Below, in pieces: positions 1 to 11,456 of a DNA stretch of 64,000 bases. The notes beneath the pieces are model-generated. The model did no database searches, was not told the origin of the DNA, and worked only from the letters and a program-made list of their open reading frames with translations. Position numbers and translations under genes: made by a program. Source of the stretch: Macquaria australasica (lineage: Eukaryota; Chordata; Actinopteri; Centrarchiformes; Percichthyidae). Within the stretch, counting starts at the first letter, position 1, and every line of letters begins with the position of its first letter. The DNA lies in the NCBI GenBank assembly GCA_005408345.1, contig SEMN01000141.1, positions 1 to 64,000 on the forward strand. The letters run 5' to 3'.

Positions 1-692
1 GATACTCGGTGACGAGTTAAATACTGCATGGATCCCTCTCTTAAAAAAATCAAGCAATTGCACACACACAAGCCTTCCACGAGCATGACACCAAGAAAAC
101 CCACTTCCCCCACATCATCACACAGAGAGCACATAGAGGAGACATAGATGGTTCCCCTTGACTGCTTAAATCCACTTCATTCTTATTCCAGTTCCCCCAG
201 AGGCAGACTTATGTAACTAAAGTGGTGTTACACATGGAGAGATGAATAATCAAATAGTCAGGCTTGTACTGACCGAGTCAGTGGGAGGAGCTCCGAGATC
301 GAGTCAAGATACCATTTTTAACATCTTTCTTTCCTCTCTGGTATCAGTACCACCTTAGCCTGCTGTGGCGTGTCCATGTGCGAGGGCACGTGTAAGCTTT
401 CCGGCATGTGGAATGTGCATTATGCATTATGCTGTGGTGTGTGCGAGTGACAGAAAACGTGTGCCTTGTGACTACATTAAGATACCGTCCTTAACATGCA
501 CACTAGCTGCTACTGCCACCTCCAGGCATCAGAAGAGACTGCTGTGTCTCCCACAGTGCTGCATTGTCAGCTTGTTGGTGTATCAGTGCTGCTTTCCAGG
601 TCAGTCTGTCTTCTGTTTGCCCTGACAGTAAAGTGATGCATATTAATTCTGTTCTTGGGATGCAGCCAGATATTCAAATAGTTACCCTTCAA

Positions 693-723
<31 letters not shown>

Positions 724-3182
724 TCTGCACATCTGCTCCCTCTCCTGATGGGAGAGCTCTCCGTGGTGCTGAAGCAGTAGTAAGCCAGGTGCAAGCTGCA
801 GTTGTCACTGGTGCAGAATGCCACACATAATGGGCCACTTCCCCTCCTGGCCGCACACAAACCAAGCCCCGGCCCGGGCATGTGAAGGCCGATATAGTCA
901 GGAGATCAAAAATCCAGCTACGGTGTGTCCGTCCCTGCTGACGTCTTACATAATGCTGTGCAATGTGACGACTGACCTGGCCCCATAGTTGTTTTCCTCT
1001 GTCTGGGTGTGTGTTTGCGAGTGTGTGCAGATGTAAATCACACTGTGTTTTCACATAGCCCGGGGCAAAGGGAGGAAGTGCAGCTACGGAGGGTGGCTTC
1101 AGGGGTGCTACAGTTCAAACGCTGTTTAATATAAGTGTGTTTCATTAATCTACTCCTTAGCCTCAAAGACAGCATATTCAGCAACTAGAGCTGATTGAAT
1201 GCTGCATGTCCCTCCCTTTTAAGGGACTCTAGCACTTCTCTTTCCTTAGCACTGGCCATGAAAATGATTGGTTCCTCCTCACACGCCCCCCTCCATCGCC
1301 TAGACAACATTGATTTTCAGTCCGATTACTAGGAAGGAACAGGATCACTAGTGAGGTGCTGCTCTAATGAGAAATGTAGATCATTATGACAGGGGTGTGA
1401 CGATCCAGACCCCATCCCTCCAGTCCAGCTACATACAAACTACATGTGCATGCCCACGCATGCCCCACCCTCCACCTGGAACTAACCAATCCCAATGCCT
1501 GTGCTGATTCCATCCTGACCCGTCACCGAGGCTCTTCACTCAGCTACCATCAGCCAAAGAAAGAAAATGAGACTGTTTCACTGCACATTCCTGAGGGGAA
1601 ATTTTCAAAACCCGCGATCTGCTCCAGGAAGAAAATACCGAGACAATTCAATTAGAAGATGCCTCAGAAGAGCCACAGTTAGCAGGCATTTTACCCATAA
1701 TTCACCTGGGACCAACCATTTATCTTGCTTCAAATTAAAAGATTACACTCCTCTAGGTTTGTATCATATTTCACTGCACAGAACCAGGGATAGCCAGCTC
1801 AGCAACAACTACAACCGTGCTTTTATCACGGTTTTCCAAATGTCTAAACACTAAACTGATCTCTGTTTCTCTTTGCAGTATATTTTAAAGCAGAGCAGAA
1901 CATTATGTGGAACAGGTCAAGCATTATTTATGAACAAATCCTTCAAAGCTGTGGTATTGTATCAATGTACTATAGTCTTATATCTTCAGTGAGCTGGAGA
2001 TGTATTTATTAATCTAAATGTTCTCTAAGTTTTGCGTCCAAAAACGCTCTTTGTGATGGTGAAAGCATCAGTCCTAAATATGACAATGTACTCGTATCAC
2101 TTGTCTTGCTATGGTGCTTTACACAATACAACTGTATGTTTGTTGACAGTCAAAATGATCTCTTATTTCCTGCTATAATGTTGCACAATGTTGTCGCAAT
2201 TGTGAGCACAGAAACTTCCCAAATGCACAGGGACAGCATACCTCCTATAAATAAGCTATTTGACTTTTAAATAGAGGCCCCTTTTAGTGTCACATTCTGA
2301 GGAACAACAGAGGAGAGATCCAAAGAATGAGAAGTGGGGAGTCATAGACGAGGGTGGAATAATTGGACAAAGAGGGACCAGAGATCACTGAGAGTGTGCA
2401 GTTTGGGGAGGACAGATAGAGCCTGAAACTCGAGAGCCCCTGGGCTCACCGTCATTTGTATGCTCAGCACACTGCGCTCAGTGCGGGGACTCTCTCAGTC
2501 CTGTTTACACTTGCACACGGTTATTTATTCTGCTCTAATTCAAGCCCTCACACAGGCTTGTAAGCACAGCCATCACTTCCTGCTCGGTGGTCCCGTAGCA
2601 CTGCAGCAGCACCTGGGTTCTCCTTCGCCAAGGATCCCATCACCCCTGGCACCCAGGGGATGATTAAACACTGCATCCAAATGGGCACAGAGAACCGCAA
2701 CCTCAAGCTGTCGGGCCGTACACCTCTGTCAGCAGGTTACCTCTGTAAGGTTGAAGTCAGTTACCACGCACACACCCTGATCATAGCACACACACACACA
2801 CATGCACACACTCAGCTGCAGGGACATATGTGTAGGACTATGCAGATCCTGTGCAGGCACGTTTAACCCTCTTGTCACCAAGGGACTGAATGTAAAACAT
2901 ATCTGAGTGTATTTCTTGAGGTTTAGGCTCACTGTGATGAATAAGATGATGATGATGATGATGATGATGATGGTGTTATGGCAATGATGCTGCTGCTGGT
3001 GACTAAGAAAATGATGTATACAAATGATTATAGCGCCAAGACACAGTGTATGGCCTTACATCAAACACCAGATTCAGAGAAGATCACTCAGCTTGATTAT
3101 GATGAAACATAAAAATCACAAGCAGGTCTGCAGCAAATGGATAAACGCCCTCATTCAAGTCATTCGCCCGTTTGACCCTTAC
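1..3182. other. Gene-free outer part of left arm
   Basis: I see no exon I can support. The stretch holds an AC microsatellite at about 692-718 and another at about 2,789-2,810, plus a GAT repeat at about 2,945-2,971. Long open frames here are low in complexity or run antisense through the AC repeats. By orientation this would be intron sequence downstream of the - strand first exon at 3,183-3,264. Its mirror is 57,693-60,876. Confidence 0.6.
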
Positions 3183-3264
3183 CTGTATCAAAGTGGGAGC
3201 TGAAGGCAAAACTGGGATTGAAAAACGCCGAAGACATGACAATCACATGTAGGGCAAAGACCAT
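3183..3264 (-). CDS. First coding exon of an unidentified secreted or membrane protein (left-arm copy)
   Basis: The start codon is at 3,264-3,262. The frame gives 27 codons plus one base, then a strong splice donor (ACAG|GTAAGG). The peptide begins MVFALHVIVMSSAFFNPSFA, a short hydrophobic segment typical of a signal peptide, followed by a polar stretch ending HFDT. The sequence is identical to the + strand exon at 57,611-57,692. Transcription would run toward base 1, so the rest of this copy lies outside the window or does not exist. It may be an orphan first exon created by the inverted duplication, or an assembly artefact. I do not recognise the gene. Confidence 0.5.
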
Positions 3265-4532
3265 CCTCCTCGTTGCGTTGCAGAAGACAGCAAAAACCTA
3301 AACACGAACAGGTCAAGAATAAATTCCCGACTCAGGTGCGTTTAAGATTCAAGTAACCTGTAGTAGAAGCAGTAATGCGCAGCATTTTATTCCATCGCAC
3401 TTCACAGAGAGCCCCCCGAAAATCCTGCTCCACCTTCAGCTCGAACAGATCTGGAGACAGATGTTGACATTTTACCACATCTGTTAGTTTACTTGCTTGA
3501 CAACAAAATCCCGTCTCGCGCCTTCTTTCATTTGACTGTTCTGGACAGGTTTAGTGTACCCACTCGGTCACCCGGTGAATGGCTTATCCGTTATTTACAC
3601 CGATTTTATACACTGTACAATCTTGATTGCTCCAAACATTTGGTAATCTCCCGTTTGTGTTCCTTTCAGAATAAACCTCTGGTTGCTCTTTGTCCCGTAT
3701 TACATGTAAAATGCTCGTTTTTTTATGGAGAGCAGCTGGTTCGTTTTAAAAAGATGCGTCGGTCAGCGATGCGCATTTGGGTTTCAGCTTCGGTACAGAA
3801 AGACTGAGCGACATCTTGCACCAGTGTCAAGCGAAATAAAGTATAAAAGCACTTCCGTTTACAGCTTTCAAAATAAAAACGTATTCATGTATCAGAAGGC
3901 TAATGTTTTTATTTTATTTTGAAGACAAAATCGCGTAGTGCTCCGGGGCTTTCTCTGGCACACTTGACGCAGCCATTGCGAGAGGACTCCTGCTGGTGAT
4001 CGTGCGTGCGCGCGCGCTTAAGTATGTGTGTGTTGGCTCGTTTTGAACAGGATATTTTACTGAAATACTTCCATATGTTTTAACTTAAGTTGGGGGTCCA
4101 CAGGCATCACCATACCTCCTATCCTGACATCCCACCAGGTCTGTCCGGGCGGAGGCGAAGAAGGACACAGAGGGCCGGGCTCCGTATACAGACCAGCACA
4201 CAAACAGCTGTCCGCAGGCCGGTTGCAAGGGCAACAGCATGGTTGGCTTCAGACACCCTGGAGCACTTGGCCAGTAAAAGAGTCTGGTGAGACCATCATG
4301 GCCAGATTGTTCTGTCGCTGTTAAATATCGCCGGCAGCATGAGTCACTTGCAGAGTTAAGTTTTATTTTTAAGCACATTGTTGAAATGCAGTAGGAAGGT
4401 TACTGGAAAAGACATGCAGGTTGACAGCTGTGTAGGAAAGTAGCTAATGGTCAGGTGACTGGCTGAACAGGGCGACTAGTGGACAGGTGAGGAATGGCAG
4501 GAAAGGCAGGCAGCACAGGCGTCACACGTCAT

Positions 4533-4650
4533 TGTTAAGATAAGTCAATTTTATTTATATAGCCCAATATCACAAATCACAATTTGCCTCAAGGGGCTTT
4601 ACAATCTGTACAGCATACAAATACCCTCTGTCCTTAGACCCTCGATAATC
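4533..4650 (+). repeat. Dispersed fish repeat, transposon 3'-end type
   Basis: This stretch contains the string TTTATTTATATAGCCCAATA followed by a TCAAGGGGCTTTACAATCTG block, a common interspersed-repeat signature of teleost genomes. The same block recurs, more diverged, near 62,065-62,160 in single-copy DNA, and as the mirror copy at about 56,225-56,342. It has no coding potential. Confidence 0.6.
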
Positions 4651-5169
4651 CCCCAAAAAAACCTTTTAGCAGAGAAAAAATGGAAGTGTGAAGTAGTGTG
4701 TTAAAAATGTGAAGGTTGAGAAGATGAAAAAAAGTTGACCCCAACAGTCATACTGTACTTTTTTAGCCAACATTACCCAGTTTAACAGCATTTAATAAAA
4801 AATAAAACTCCCCTCATTTAACAAGAGTTGGTAATATACCTAGTAGGCTATATTAAACTGATATGCCAAATCTACTCAGGCTAAAACCAGATTTGGCCTT
4901 CTGTTTAACAGTTTTCTACACAATCAGCCAGTGTCCTCATGTTTACTGTATGTGCACCTTTTCAAATGATGTAGAGGCTGGATGCATAAATATGCATGCC
5001 TGAGTGCAGACAAGTGTTCCTTTTGCTGTGGCCCAACTGACCTGGGATATTCCTCTGAATCATGTTGTTGGTTCTGTTGGACTTGACTGTTTATTCTGGC
5101 AGGTTTTCTGCTCTGTAGATTTGTGCAAACGATTTGTTGATTGCTCAAATTGACTCCAAATGCACAGAC

Positions 5170-5170
<1 letters not shown>

Positions 5171-5214
<44 letters not shown>

Positions 5215-5290
5215 ATTCAATTCAGTTTGCTTTATTGGCATGAATGTAACAACGACAATATTGCCAAAGCATCAGGTAATAATGATATTA
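5171..5290 (+). repeat. (CT)n microsatellite plus dispersed repeat
   Basis: A run of about 19 CT units (5,171-5,208) is followed by CAATT repeats and a short interspersed-repeat motif (TTTGCTTTATTGGCATGAAT). The array length differs slightly from its mirror at about 55,660-55,702 and accounts for part of the arm length difference. Confidence 0.7.
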
Positions 5291-5954
5291 AAACAATAAT
5301 AAGAATAATAAAAAATAAAAATAATAAAAATCATGAAAATAGCAAAAAACTTAAGTACACATTTGTGTGACTATGGAAGTGTGTGTGTGTCTCTCTCTCT
5401 GTCACACACACACACACACACACATTTATAATTGCTATTGACCCTCTGCTGGTTGTCAGCAGTAAAGCAGACAAAAGTCATTGTGTGAGACCACAGCAGG
5501 CTACCTCTCTCAAGCATCAAAGTAAAAAAAAAATCACATTTAACAAATGTTTATTACATTGCATTGTGCTATTTACTATTTCACTATGTATGTTTTGCAT
5601 TATTTATATATTTAAATTGAAGACGCAATTGAATAAAATTACTCAAGTAGTCTTTAATACTTTCTTTGCACACATTTCTTTCAATAGATGAAACATTATT
5701 TGTTTGACTTTGTGTGGATTAATCTGCACAACCTTATCACAATAACTAAAGGGAAAATATACAGTACAGGCAGTTGTTGTTCTGTTGAATGCACACTAGA
5801 GAGCAGCACTGGATTACTATTATGAAGGCACAGAGGGCACTCTTACTGATTGAAACAGTTAAAAAGACACATACACACATGTACACACACACACACAAAA
5901 AGAAAAATCTAGATTTCACCAGAAGTGAGGGCTCATTTTCAGCTCCTCTCTCTC

Positions 5955-6135
5955 ATCAGCAGGATGCACCTGCAGGCCTCCTGCCTTTATTTAGCTTCAT
6001 GTAAATTAAGAGGTTACGTGTCAGGTTTCTGTAAAACTGTCCTTAACTGGAAAGAAACTAATATTTTAATTATTGTCTTTTTTGCTTTTTACATATGTAT
6101 TGGTATACATGTGTGCAGAGCCACAGCTTATATCC
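5955..6135 (+). promoter_or_regulatory. Conserved V_A 5' module, divergent copy
   Basis: Diverged version of the module found upstream of V_A promoters elsewhere in the locus. It keeps the CACCTG E-box in GGATGCACCTGCAGGCCTCC, a TTTATTTA stretch and the octamer-like ATGTAAAT. It lies about 300 bp upstream of the V1 promoter. The mirror copy is at about 54,738-54,918. Confidence 0.5.
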
Positions 6136-6415
6136 TGTAAGAGGTGTCTCCTTCTAACTTGTGAAAAGCTTGTGAATCAAATAAAGATGATATTTGAAAA
6201 CTCCTACTAAAGCAAGGAAATATAAAAATTCAAAGATTATATAAACTTGGATCATGGCATGAATACCTATCATAAGGAACTGGACAATGTAACAATTCTA
6301 TTGCAATAAAACTGGAGGAAATCTTTTCAGATCCTGATATTATAACATTTTTGGGGGGTCGAGGAAATCACCTACACTGATAATAATGATGACAAATAAA
6401 ACAGTATGACAAATC

Positions 6416-6478
6416 ATGCAGATTGAACCAAAGCTCCTCCTCCTGTCAGTCACTCTCAGTTTCAGTGTTGTATTAAAT
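6416..6478 (+). promoter_or_regulatory. V1 promoter: octamer-like element and TATA-like box
   Basis: ATGCAGAT (6,416-6,423) differs at one base from the Ig octamer ATGCAAAT. TATTAAA (6,471-6,477) lies 55 bp downstream and about 108 bp before the leader ATG. The same pair, read in reverse as ATCTGCAT plus TATTAAA or TATAAAA, precedes V5, V8, V10, V14 and V16. Octamer plus TATA is the known Ig V promoter layout; its function here is inferred. Confidence 0.6.
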
Positions 6479-6578
6479 TGCTCCTCCAGCACCTCTCCTC
6501 ATCCTCCAAACCCTCCAATCTGTCAGCAGTAAGCTCACTTTCCAAGTTACAAGGCCATTCTCAGCACACACTGACAAC

Positions 6579-7037
6579 ATGCTGGGGACCCTCTGCACTC
6601 TCATCACTGCTCTAACATGTAAGGAGGCTGACTTACTGCAGCTTTGACCTCATGTTGGATTCATCAGTCTGTGTGTTTCTCTTGACTCCATGTCATCTTG
6701 TTGTTTCCAGGTGTGAGTGGTGTGACGGTGGTGACACAGAAGCCTGTTGTGACGGTGAGGAAAGGAGAGACAGCCACCATGGACTGTAACCTGGGGACTG
6801 TTACTAACAATGAAGCTCGCTGGTACAAACAGATTCCTGGAGGAGTTCCTCAGTTTGTATTATATTTTTATCACAGCCATAGCTCTCCAACATATGGCTC
6901 TGGATTCTCCTCTCCAAAGTTCACATCTACTCATCAGTCAACATCAGATTATCGTTTGATCATCAACAATGTGGAGGAGGGAGACTCAGCAGTCTATTAC
7001 TGTAAAACATGGGACACCTCTGTTAATGAGTACGCAT
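6579..7037 (+). CDS. IgL V segment V1, family A (leader plus V exon)
   Basis: The leader exon (6,579-6,618) encodes MLGTLCTLITALT and ends in phase 1 at a GTAAGG donor. The V exon is 6,711-7,037, after TTTCCAG, and begins (C)VSGVTVVTQKPVVTV. It shows the first Ig cysteine (MDCNL), FR2 tryptophan (ARWYKQ), a long CDR2 around FYHSHSSPTYG, and DSAVYYC ahead of germline CDR3 KTWDTSVNEYAS. The RSS follows directly: heptamer CACAGTG 7,038-7,044, 12-bp spacer, nonamer ACAAAAACC 7,057-7,065. After joining to J1 it supplies the antigen-binding variable domain. The protein is identical to V16 in the mirrored arm. It looks functional. Confidence 0.93.
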
Positions 7038-7065
7038 CACAGTGATTTACACTGTGACAAAAACC
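7038..7065 (+). promoter_or_regulatory. V1 recombination signal sequence, 12-bp spacer
   Basis: Consensus heptamer CACAGTG, spacer ATTTACACTGTG (12 bp) and nonamer ACAAAAACC. This is the RAG recognition site pairing with the 23-bp RSS of J. The spacer ends in CACTGTG, the exact reverse complement of the heptamer; intact V RSSs in the locus share this. Confidence 0.93.
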
Positions 7066-8220
7066 TCCTCACTAACACTTCTGCTTTTTGACCTGCTGAT
7101 GCATCTTGACTGGGAGTGAACCCATCAGCCAATGCTTTCTGTAACTTCTCCACATAAATATTTAAAATATATTTTCAAACTTCTAAACCCTTTTATTGGA
7201 TTCTCAAAGAAATCCTCAGATCTTTCCTAGTGGTGGTTAAATATGGTATGTCATGTGTACATACTTTAATACAAAAACAGACAATTTGCTCAAAGTACAT
7301 GTAAACCACTAAAACGCAAGTTATAATCTATGACACTGTTGTAAAAATCACTGTTTATAGTAAATATTATGTCTCTTTCTACTCATCATGAAAAAATCAA
7401 GTTATAGAAAGTTTGCAGCAGCTTCTCATTTGCTGATCTAAATTCAGATAATGTGATAAAACATTCTCGATATAAATCCTCTGGTGCACATGTAGTGATG
7501 ATTGTTACACAAATACTGGTATTAAATATTAATCTAGTTGCATTTTTCCTTCTTCATGAACAGGTCCAAAGATCATCAGGCAACCAAAAGTTACAAACAC
7601 TAAAAGTTATGTCATGTGAAGCTCAAACACAATGAATGAAAATGCTACATTCACCTGACAACATGTCGTATAGATTTAGTGATTCACGATATGTTTCCAA
7701 TAAATTAAACACAGGAGTCGGAGCATGCTGCTTCAGTGAGAGCAAGTTACTGGAAATGTGATAAAACAGAGACGAGACATAAACAGTTACATAAACTCAA
7801 CACCCTGTTTATTATATAACACTGTTTACACATACTGTAATATACAACTGGAAGAAAACATGAACCTTAGAACAGATGAAATTATATTTAGTTTGTGATC
7901 ATCTCCACTTGATTTCTTGCTAATGTTAGAACAGCAAGTTTAACAGAAAATGAATTGATACAACAATAATATTCATGAGAAGAACATAAACATTTTTCAA
8001 AAGACAACAGGAACAACAGAAATTACTTACACAAATATGACAAAAACAGTTTGTTCTTTGTTCTTTTCAGATCAACTATAGTCTGAGATTTATGATGTTT
8101 GTAGAACAATATGAAAACGTGTTTGTGAACAACAGAAGATATGAAAAAGGTTTTTGAAATGATCCAAGTTTATAAAGTGAAACCCACAAACATGATGTAG
8201 TTGACTGATGAATGGAAACA
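7066..8220. other. V1-V2 intergenic stretch
   Basis: No exon seen. Homologous to the V16-V15 interval (52,600-53,807) and the V12-V11 interval (43,050-44,160). The high-identity inverted arm ends inside it, near 7,455. From there the sequence partly resembles the 43.8-kb copy instead, which suggests mosaic ancestry. Confidence 0.6.
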
Positions 8221-8270
8221 GTGTTGAGTGTTGAAACTCCTCCTCCTCCTCTTCTCCTCTCCTCAGTGTC

Positions 8271-8278
8271 TTTATAAG
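8271..8278 (+). promoter_or_regulatory. Family B promoter TATA box (V2)
   Basis: TTTATAAG lies 92 bp upstream of the V2 leader ATG, after a CTCCTCCTCC pyrimidine-rich tract. The same box, read CTTATAAAG on the other strand, precedes V4, V7, V9, V11, V12, V13 and V15. I see no octamer close by, unlike the family A promoters. Confidence 0.55.
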
Positions 8279-8362
8279 CTTCAGTCTCTCTTCTCCTCAC
8301 ACTCCAACCCTGCTCACCTCTCAGCTGGATAGTAAAGGACGTTTACACCACACACTGACAAC

Positions 8363-8817
8363 ATGCTGGGGACCCTCTGCACTCTCATCACTGCTCTAAC
8401 ATGTAAGATATTCTTCTGGTTCCTTTTATAGCCCATATTTTCACTCAGAAACCTTTCACTCATGTATCTTTCTGTGTGTGTTGACAGATGTTGATGCAGT
8501 GATCGTGCTGACCCAGACGCCTGCTGTCCACACAGTTTCTACAGGACAAGAGGTTGTTCTCAAATGCAACATTGAGAGATATGACGGAAATTATGTCAGT
8601 TGGTATAAACAGGTTCCTGGTGAAGCTCCTCAATATGTTTTGAGATTTCGCCATGGTGACAGCTCACTCAGCTTTGGATCAGGATTCGCCTCAGACCGAT
8701 TCAACTCTAAATCCTCATCAAACATAGATTACCAGTTCATCATTAAGCGGGCAGAGGCAGGAGACTCTGCTCAGTATTTCTGTGCTACATGGGACGACTC
8801 TGCTTCTGCAGCTGTAT
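8363..8817 (+). CDS. IgL V segment V2, family B (leader plus V exon)
   Basis: The leader exon 8,363-8,402 has the same sequence as the family A leader. The V exon 8,488-8,817 follows a TTGACAG acceptor. Mature start (Y)VDAVIVLTQTPAVHTV; first Cys in VLKCNIER; CDR1 YDGNYVS; FR2 WYKQVPGEAPQYV; CDR2 around RFRHGDSSLSFG; DSAQYFC ahead of CDR3 ATWDDSASAAVS. Heptamer 8,818-8,824, 12-bp spacer, nonamer 8,837-8,845, all consensus. It is the V proximal to J1, 1.8 kb away. Intact. Confidence 0.93.
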
Positions 8818-8845
8818 CACAGTGATTCACACTGTGACAAAAACC

Positions 8846-10585
8846 TCCTCACTAACTACTTCTGCTTTTCGAGTCTCTAACACATCAGCTAATAGTCTTT
8901 ACAATGAGACTTTAAAAATGTCTACAAACCAGTTTCCTCAATCTATTCTTTGAAGATTAATTTCATATAAAAATTTACTTTCTAATGTCTCTCATCACTG
9001 AACATGAAGAAATAATTAAATAATTGTTTATCGTTTCTTGCTTTTCATTTTGTTCCTTTCATTTGCACTCGACAGTGAAAAAACACTAATGAGTGATGAA
9101 CAAAGATAAGCATAGAGATTCATTCTTGACCTTTAGTACAAATACATGTAGTAAATAATTATTTGTATTGATCAGTAAGTGGACTTTGAGGTAAGAATAT
9201 TACACATAAAAAAACAAAGATGAGTCCAAAAACACGCCATCTCATGTTTTTATACTTTAAAATCATCATTGAGTAAATCCATAGAATCACAAAGGTTACA
9301 AAATAAATATTAATTTAGATTAAAACTCACTTTGCTACCTTTGTGATTAGAGAATTCAGAGAACAACAAGAGTTAAACATTTGTGTTCACACTATGACTT
9401 GCTTCTAATTTAACACTAATGTTGGAGCCCCAGGCCTCTTTAACAGCTCATAAAACACATTGAACTTTGTTTCATCAGGTTGTTACTTCATGACTTTCCC
9501 TAATTTCATGAAAATTGCTGAAAAACATGATTTTGACCTGATGACACGTTTCAGAAGTTCACCACAGAAAATGACTCATTACTTCTGTTTGGGGTCTCAG
9601 AGACGCCGTCTGTAAAACATGATTAAATACAATGGATTTTAAACAGCTCTGTATGTGTGATTGGTGTTGTCAGCACTTTTTCTGCAGCACTACTCCTCCC
9701 AAATACCAAATAAGTCTACATAAGTTTATGTTGTTGGAGTTTTCTAACAGTTTGTTCATTAGAGGTCTAACAGGGAGTTTGACCTCTCTGGAGTTTAACT
9801 GACCTCAAACATAACAAACGTCACCATGTTTCCTGCACATTTCTTTGCCTATGAATGATTTTTGGCAAACAAAAGGAATATAAAGCTGTTCATGTACAGC
9901 CCATATAACATATAAAACATGACATATGTCTTTATTTGATGTGATAACAAAGCTTTATGTTCATTTCTGTATTTTATCAGCGACATCAAGTGTTCGAGCA
10001 CAGTTTGTGGAAAAAGGGAGGGTTACCACTTCTATACTTTTCTACATATTGGGAATTAATGAGGTTGAGAGAAAACAAATGAGGAAAAAATATGTTATAT
10101 TTTGAAGTTAATATGATTATTATTTTGGGCTGATTTACACACAGAGCAACAGGACAAAATAAACAGCCTGAGGACTCCACTATAGCATGAACCATCTTTC
10201 TGTGTAATTACTTCTTTAACATTATATCAGTTGGTTTGATGAAATTTGATTGTCTGAAAATGACTTTTGGCTGCAGCAAGTTAAACATAAAAGTACTCTT
10301 ATACCATCCCTGCAGTCAATAACAAACCATGCAAGTTTAGCTGTGTTGTCTGAATGATGCTCTTTTGAAGGAAAACAGTTTCATCGTTAACATTAGACTG
10401 AATTCACTGATGATATCTGGACTTTTAACATTTAAACCATGAAAACAACATGATGCCACAGAAGATCCAGAGTCAGTCCTCAAGTCCAGCAGTGTTTTGG
10501 AATATAAGCAGACTGATGAAGGGAATGAGATGTTGACAGTGAAAGTTGGTTTCAGTTCCACTCCCCTCATTAGTGAGAGTCAGGA
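8846..10585. other. V2-J1 intergenic stretch
   Basis: AT-rich with no exon. It is homologous in reverse to the V3-J3 interval (20,792-22,166). It also matches 32,430-33,740 beside V7, where transposons interrupt it. In V11-J5 and V15-J6 most of it is absent. Confidence 0.6.
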
Positions 10586-10658
10586 GGTTTTTGTACAGCC
10601 ATGTGTACAAACTGAATCACTGTGGTATTCGGACAAGGCACCAAGCTGATTGTGACAA
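10586..10658 (+). CDS. IgL J segment J1 with 23-bp RSS
   Basis: Nonamer GGTTTTTGT 10,586-10,594, 23-bp spacer, heptamer CACTGTG 10,618-10,624, then J coding 10,625-10,658. It encodes VFGQGTKLIVT plus one base, ending at an A|GTAAGT donor. FGQGT is the J-region beta-bulge motif. A 23-bp J RSS pairs with the 12-bp V RSS, the kappa/sigma-type polarity and the reverse of mammalian lambda. It splices in phase 1 to C1. Confidence 0.93.
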
Positions 10659-11456
10659 GTAAGTACTTTTTAACTGATCATGAAACAAGAAAGATTTTCT
10701 GTTTCTGATTCATATTAAGTGAAAATAATCAATTGCTAATTGTTTAAAACAATTAACATGTTGTTCAGTGAATAATACATTGACTTTTTTACGTCTGCTT
10801 TGATACCAGACTGTGTCTCTGAAGGCAAAGAAAAGATCTGCAAATGATCACAATATTTTAAATATTTCTTACAAATACGTTTAAAAACTTTACAATCGTG
10901 AATCACAATTTATGACAAGTTTTACATTACAAAACCCTATGTTAATGTAAAAAGTATATTACATTGTGATATCGATACTAAATTGCTGTGCTTGTAATGT
11001 TCATTTACTAATCTTCTAAAGTTTAGGGATACTTTTGAATTTCAAGGAATAATTTGAATTTCTTTGTTTCCTTTGGTGGTCAGATAGACATCACAAAAGA
11101 AAAGTAATTGCTGATACACTGTAATTTGTCAGTGACTGAAATAATAATATTAGAATTGAAATACCATTTTGTAAGACACAGAAGGTGACTTTATGAATTT
11201 GTTTCCAACATGAAAATTATACTGAAGGAATCAAAACATTTCCAAATTAGTGATTGTTAGATTTTGTTTTAAAGAGGAACACTGCTGAAGTTTTAGGTGA
11301 TGATTTCTAAATGTTGTCGCCGATTTAAAATGCTTTAATTCTTCAGAGTGTTTGTTATATTGTCAACACAACTACTAGATTAATCTGTTACTGTGATGCT
11401 TTGTATTAATGACTTCACTCCTAGTTATTTGATGAATGTCCTTCATGTATTTTCAG
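10659..11456 (+). other. J1-C1 intron
   Basis: About 0.8 kb, AT-rich, conserved among the J-C introns of this locus (19,877-20,718; 28,450-29,257; 41,300-42,124; 50,841-51,650). I see no clear enhancer motif. It is bounded by GTAAGT and by TTTTCAG. Confidence 0.7.

Larger units (their letters stand above)
1..7455 (+). repeat. Left arm of a large near-identical inverted repeat
   Basis: The reverse complement of this stretch recurs at about 53,418-60,876. Paired positions sum to 60,877 at the outer end, 60,875 in the middle and 60,873 at the inner end, so the net length difference is only a few bases. Those shifts occur at microsatellites. The few differences I saw are an AC-repeat region near 2,790, one base near 4,020 and one base near 5,895. 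Identity stops abruptly near 7,455, where the copies differ at several bases in a row, and continues outward to base 1. The arm holds V1, an outward-facing first exon of an unrelated gene (3,183-3,264), dispersed repeats and microsatellites. Confidence 0.95.

Noticed and set aside
689..1054. 121-residue frame ending in a Cys-Val run
   Set aside because: The C-terminal repeat is simply the AC microsatellite read antisense.
4085..4378. 97-residue frame in the left arm, mirrored at 56,497-56,790
   Set aside because: No splice sites, no recognisable domain, and ends in dispersed repeat surroundings. Conserved between arms only because the arms are identical.
5404..5424. Tandem CA and CT repeats considered as a regulatory or CRISPR-like array
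   Set aside because: Ordinary dinucleotide microsatellites. No spacer structure, and the genome is eukaryotic.
8460..8654. Antisense frames through family B V exons (and similar ones through family A)
   Set aside because: Shadow frames of real V exons. They carry reversed framework codons and no start or splice context.
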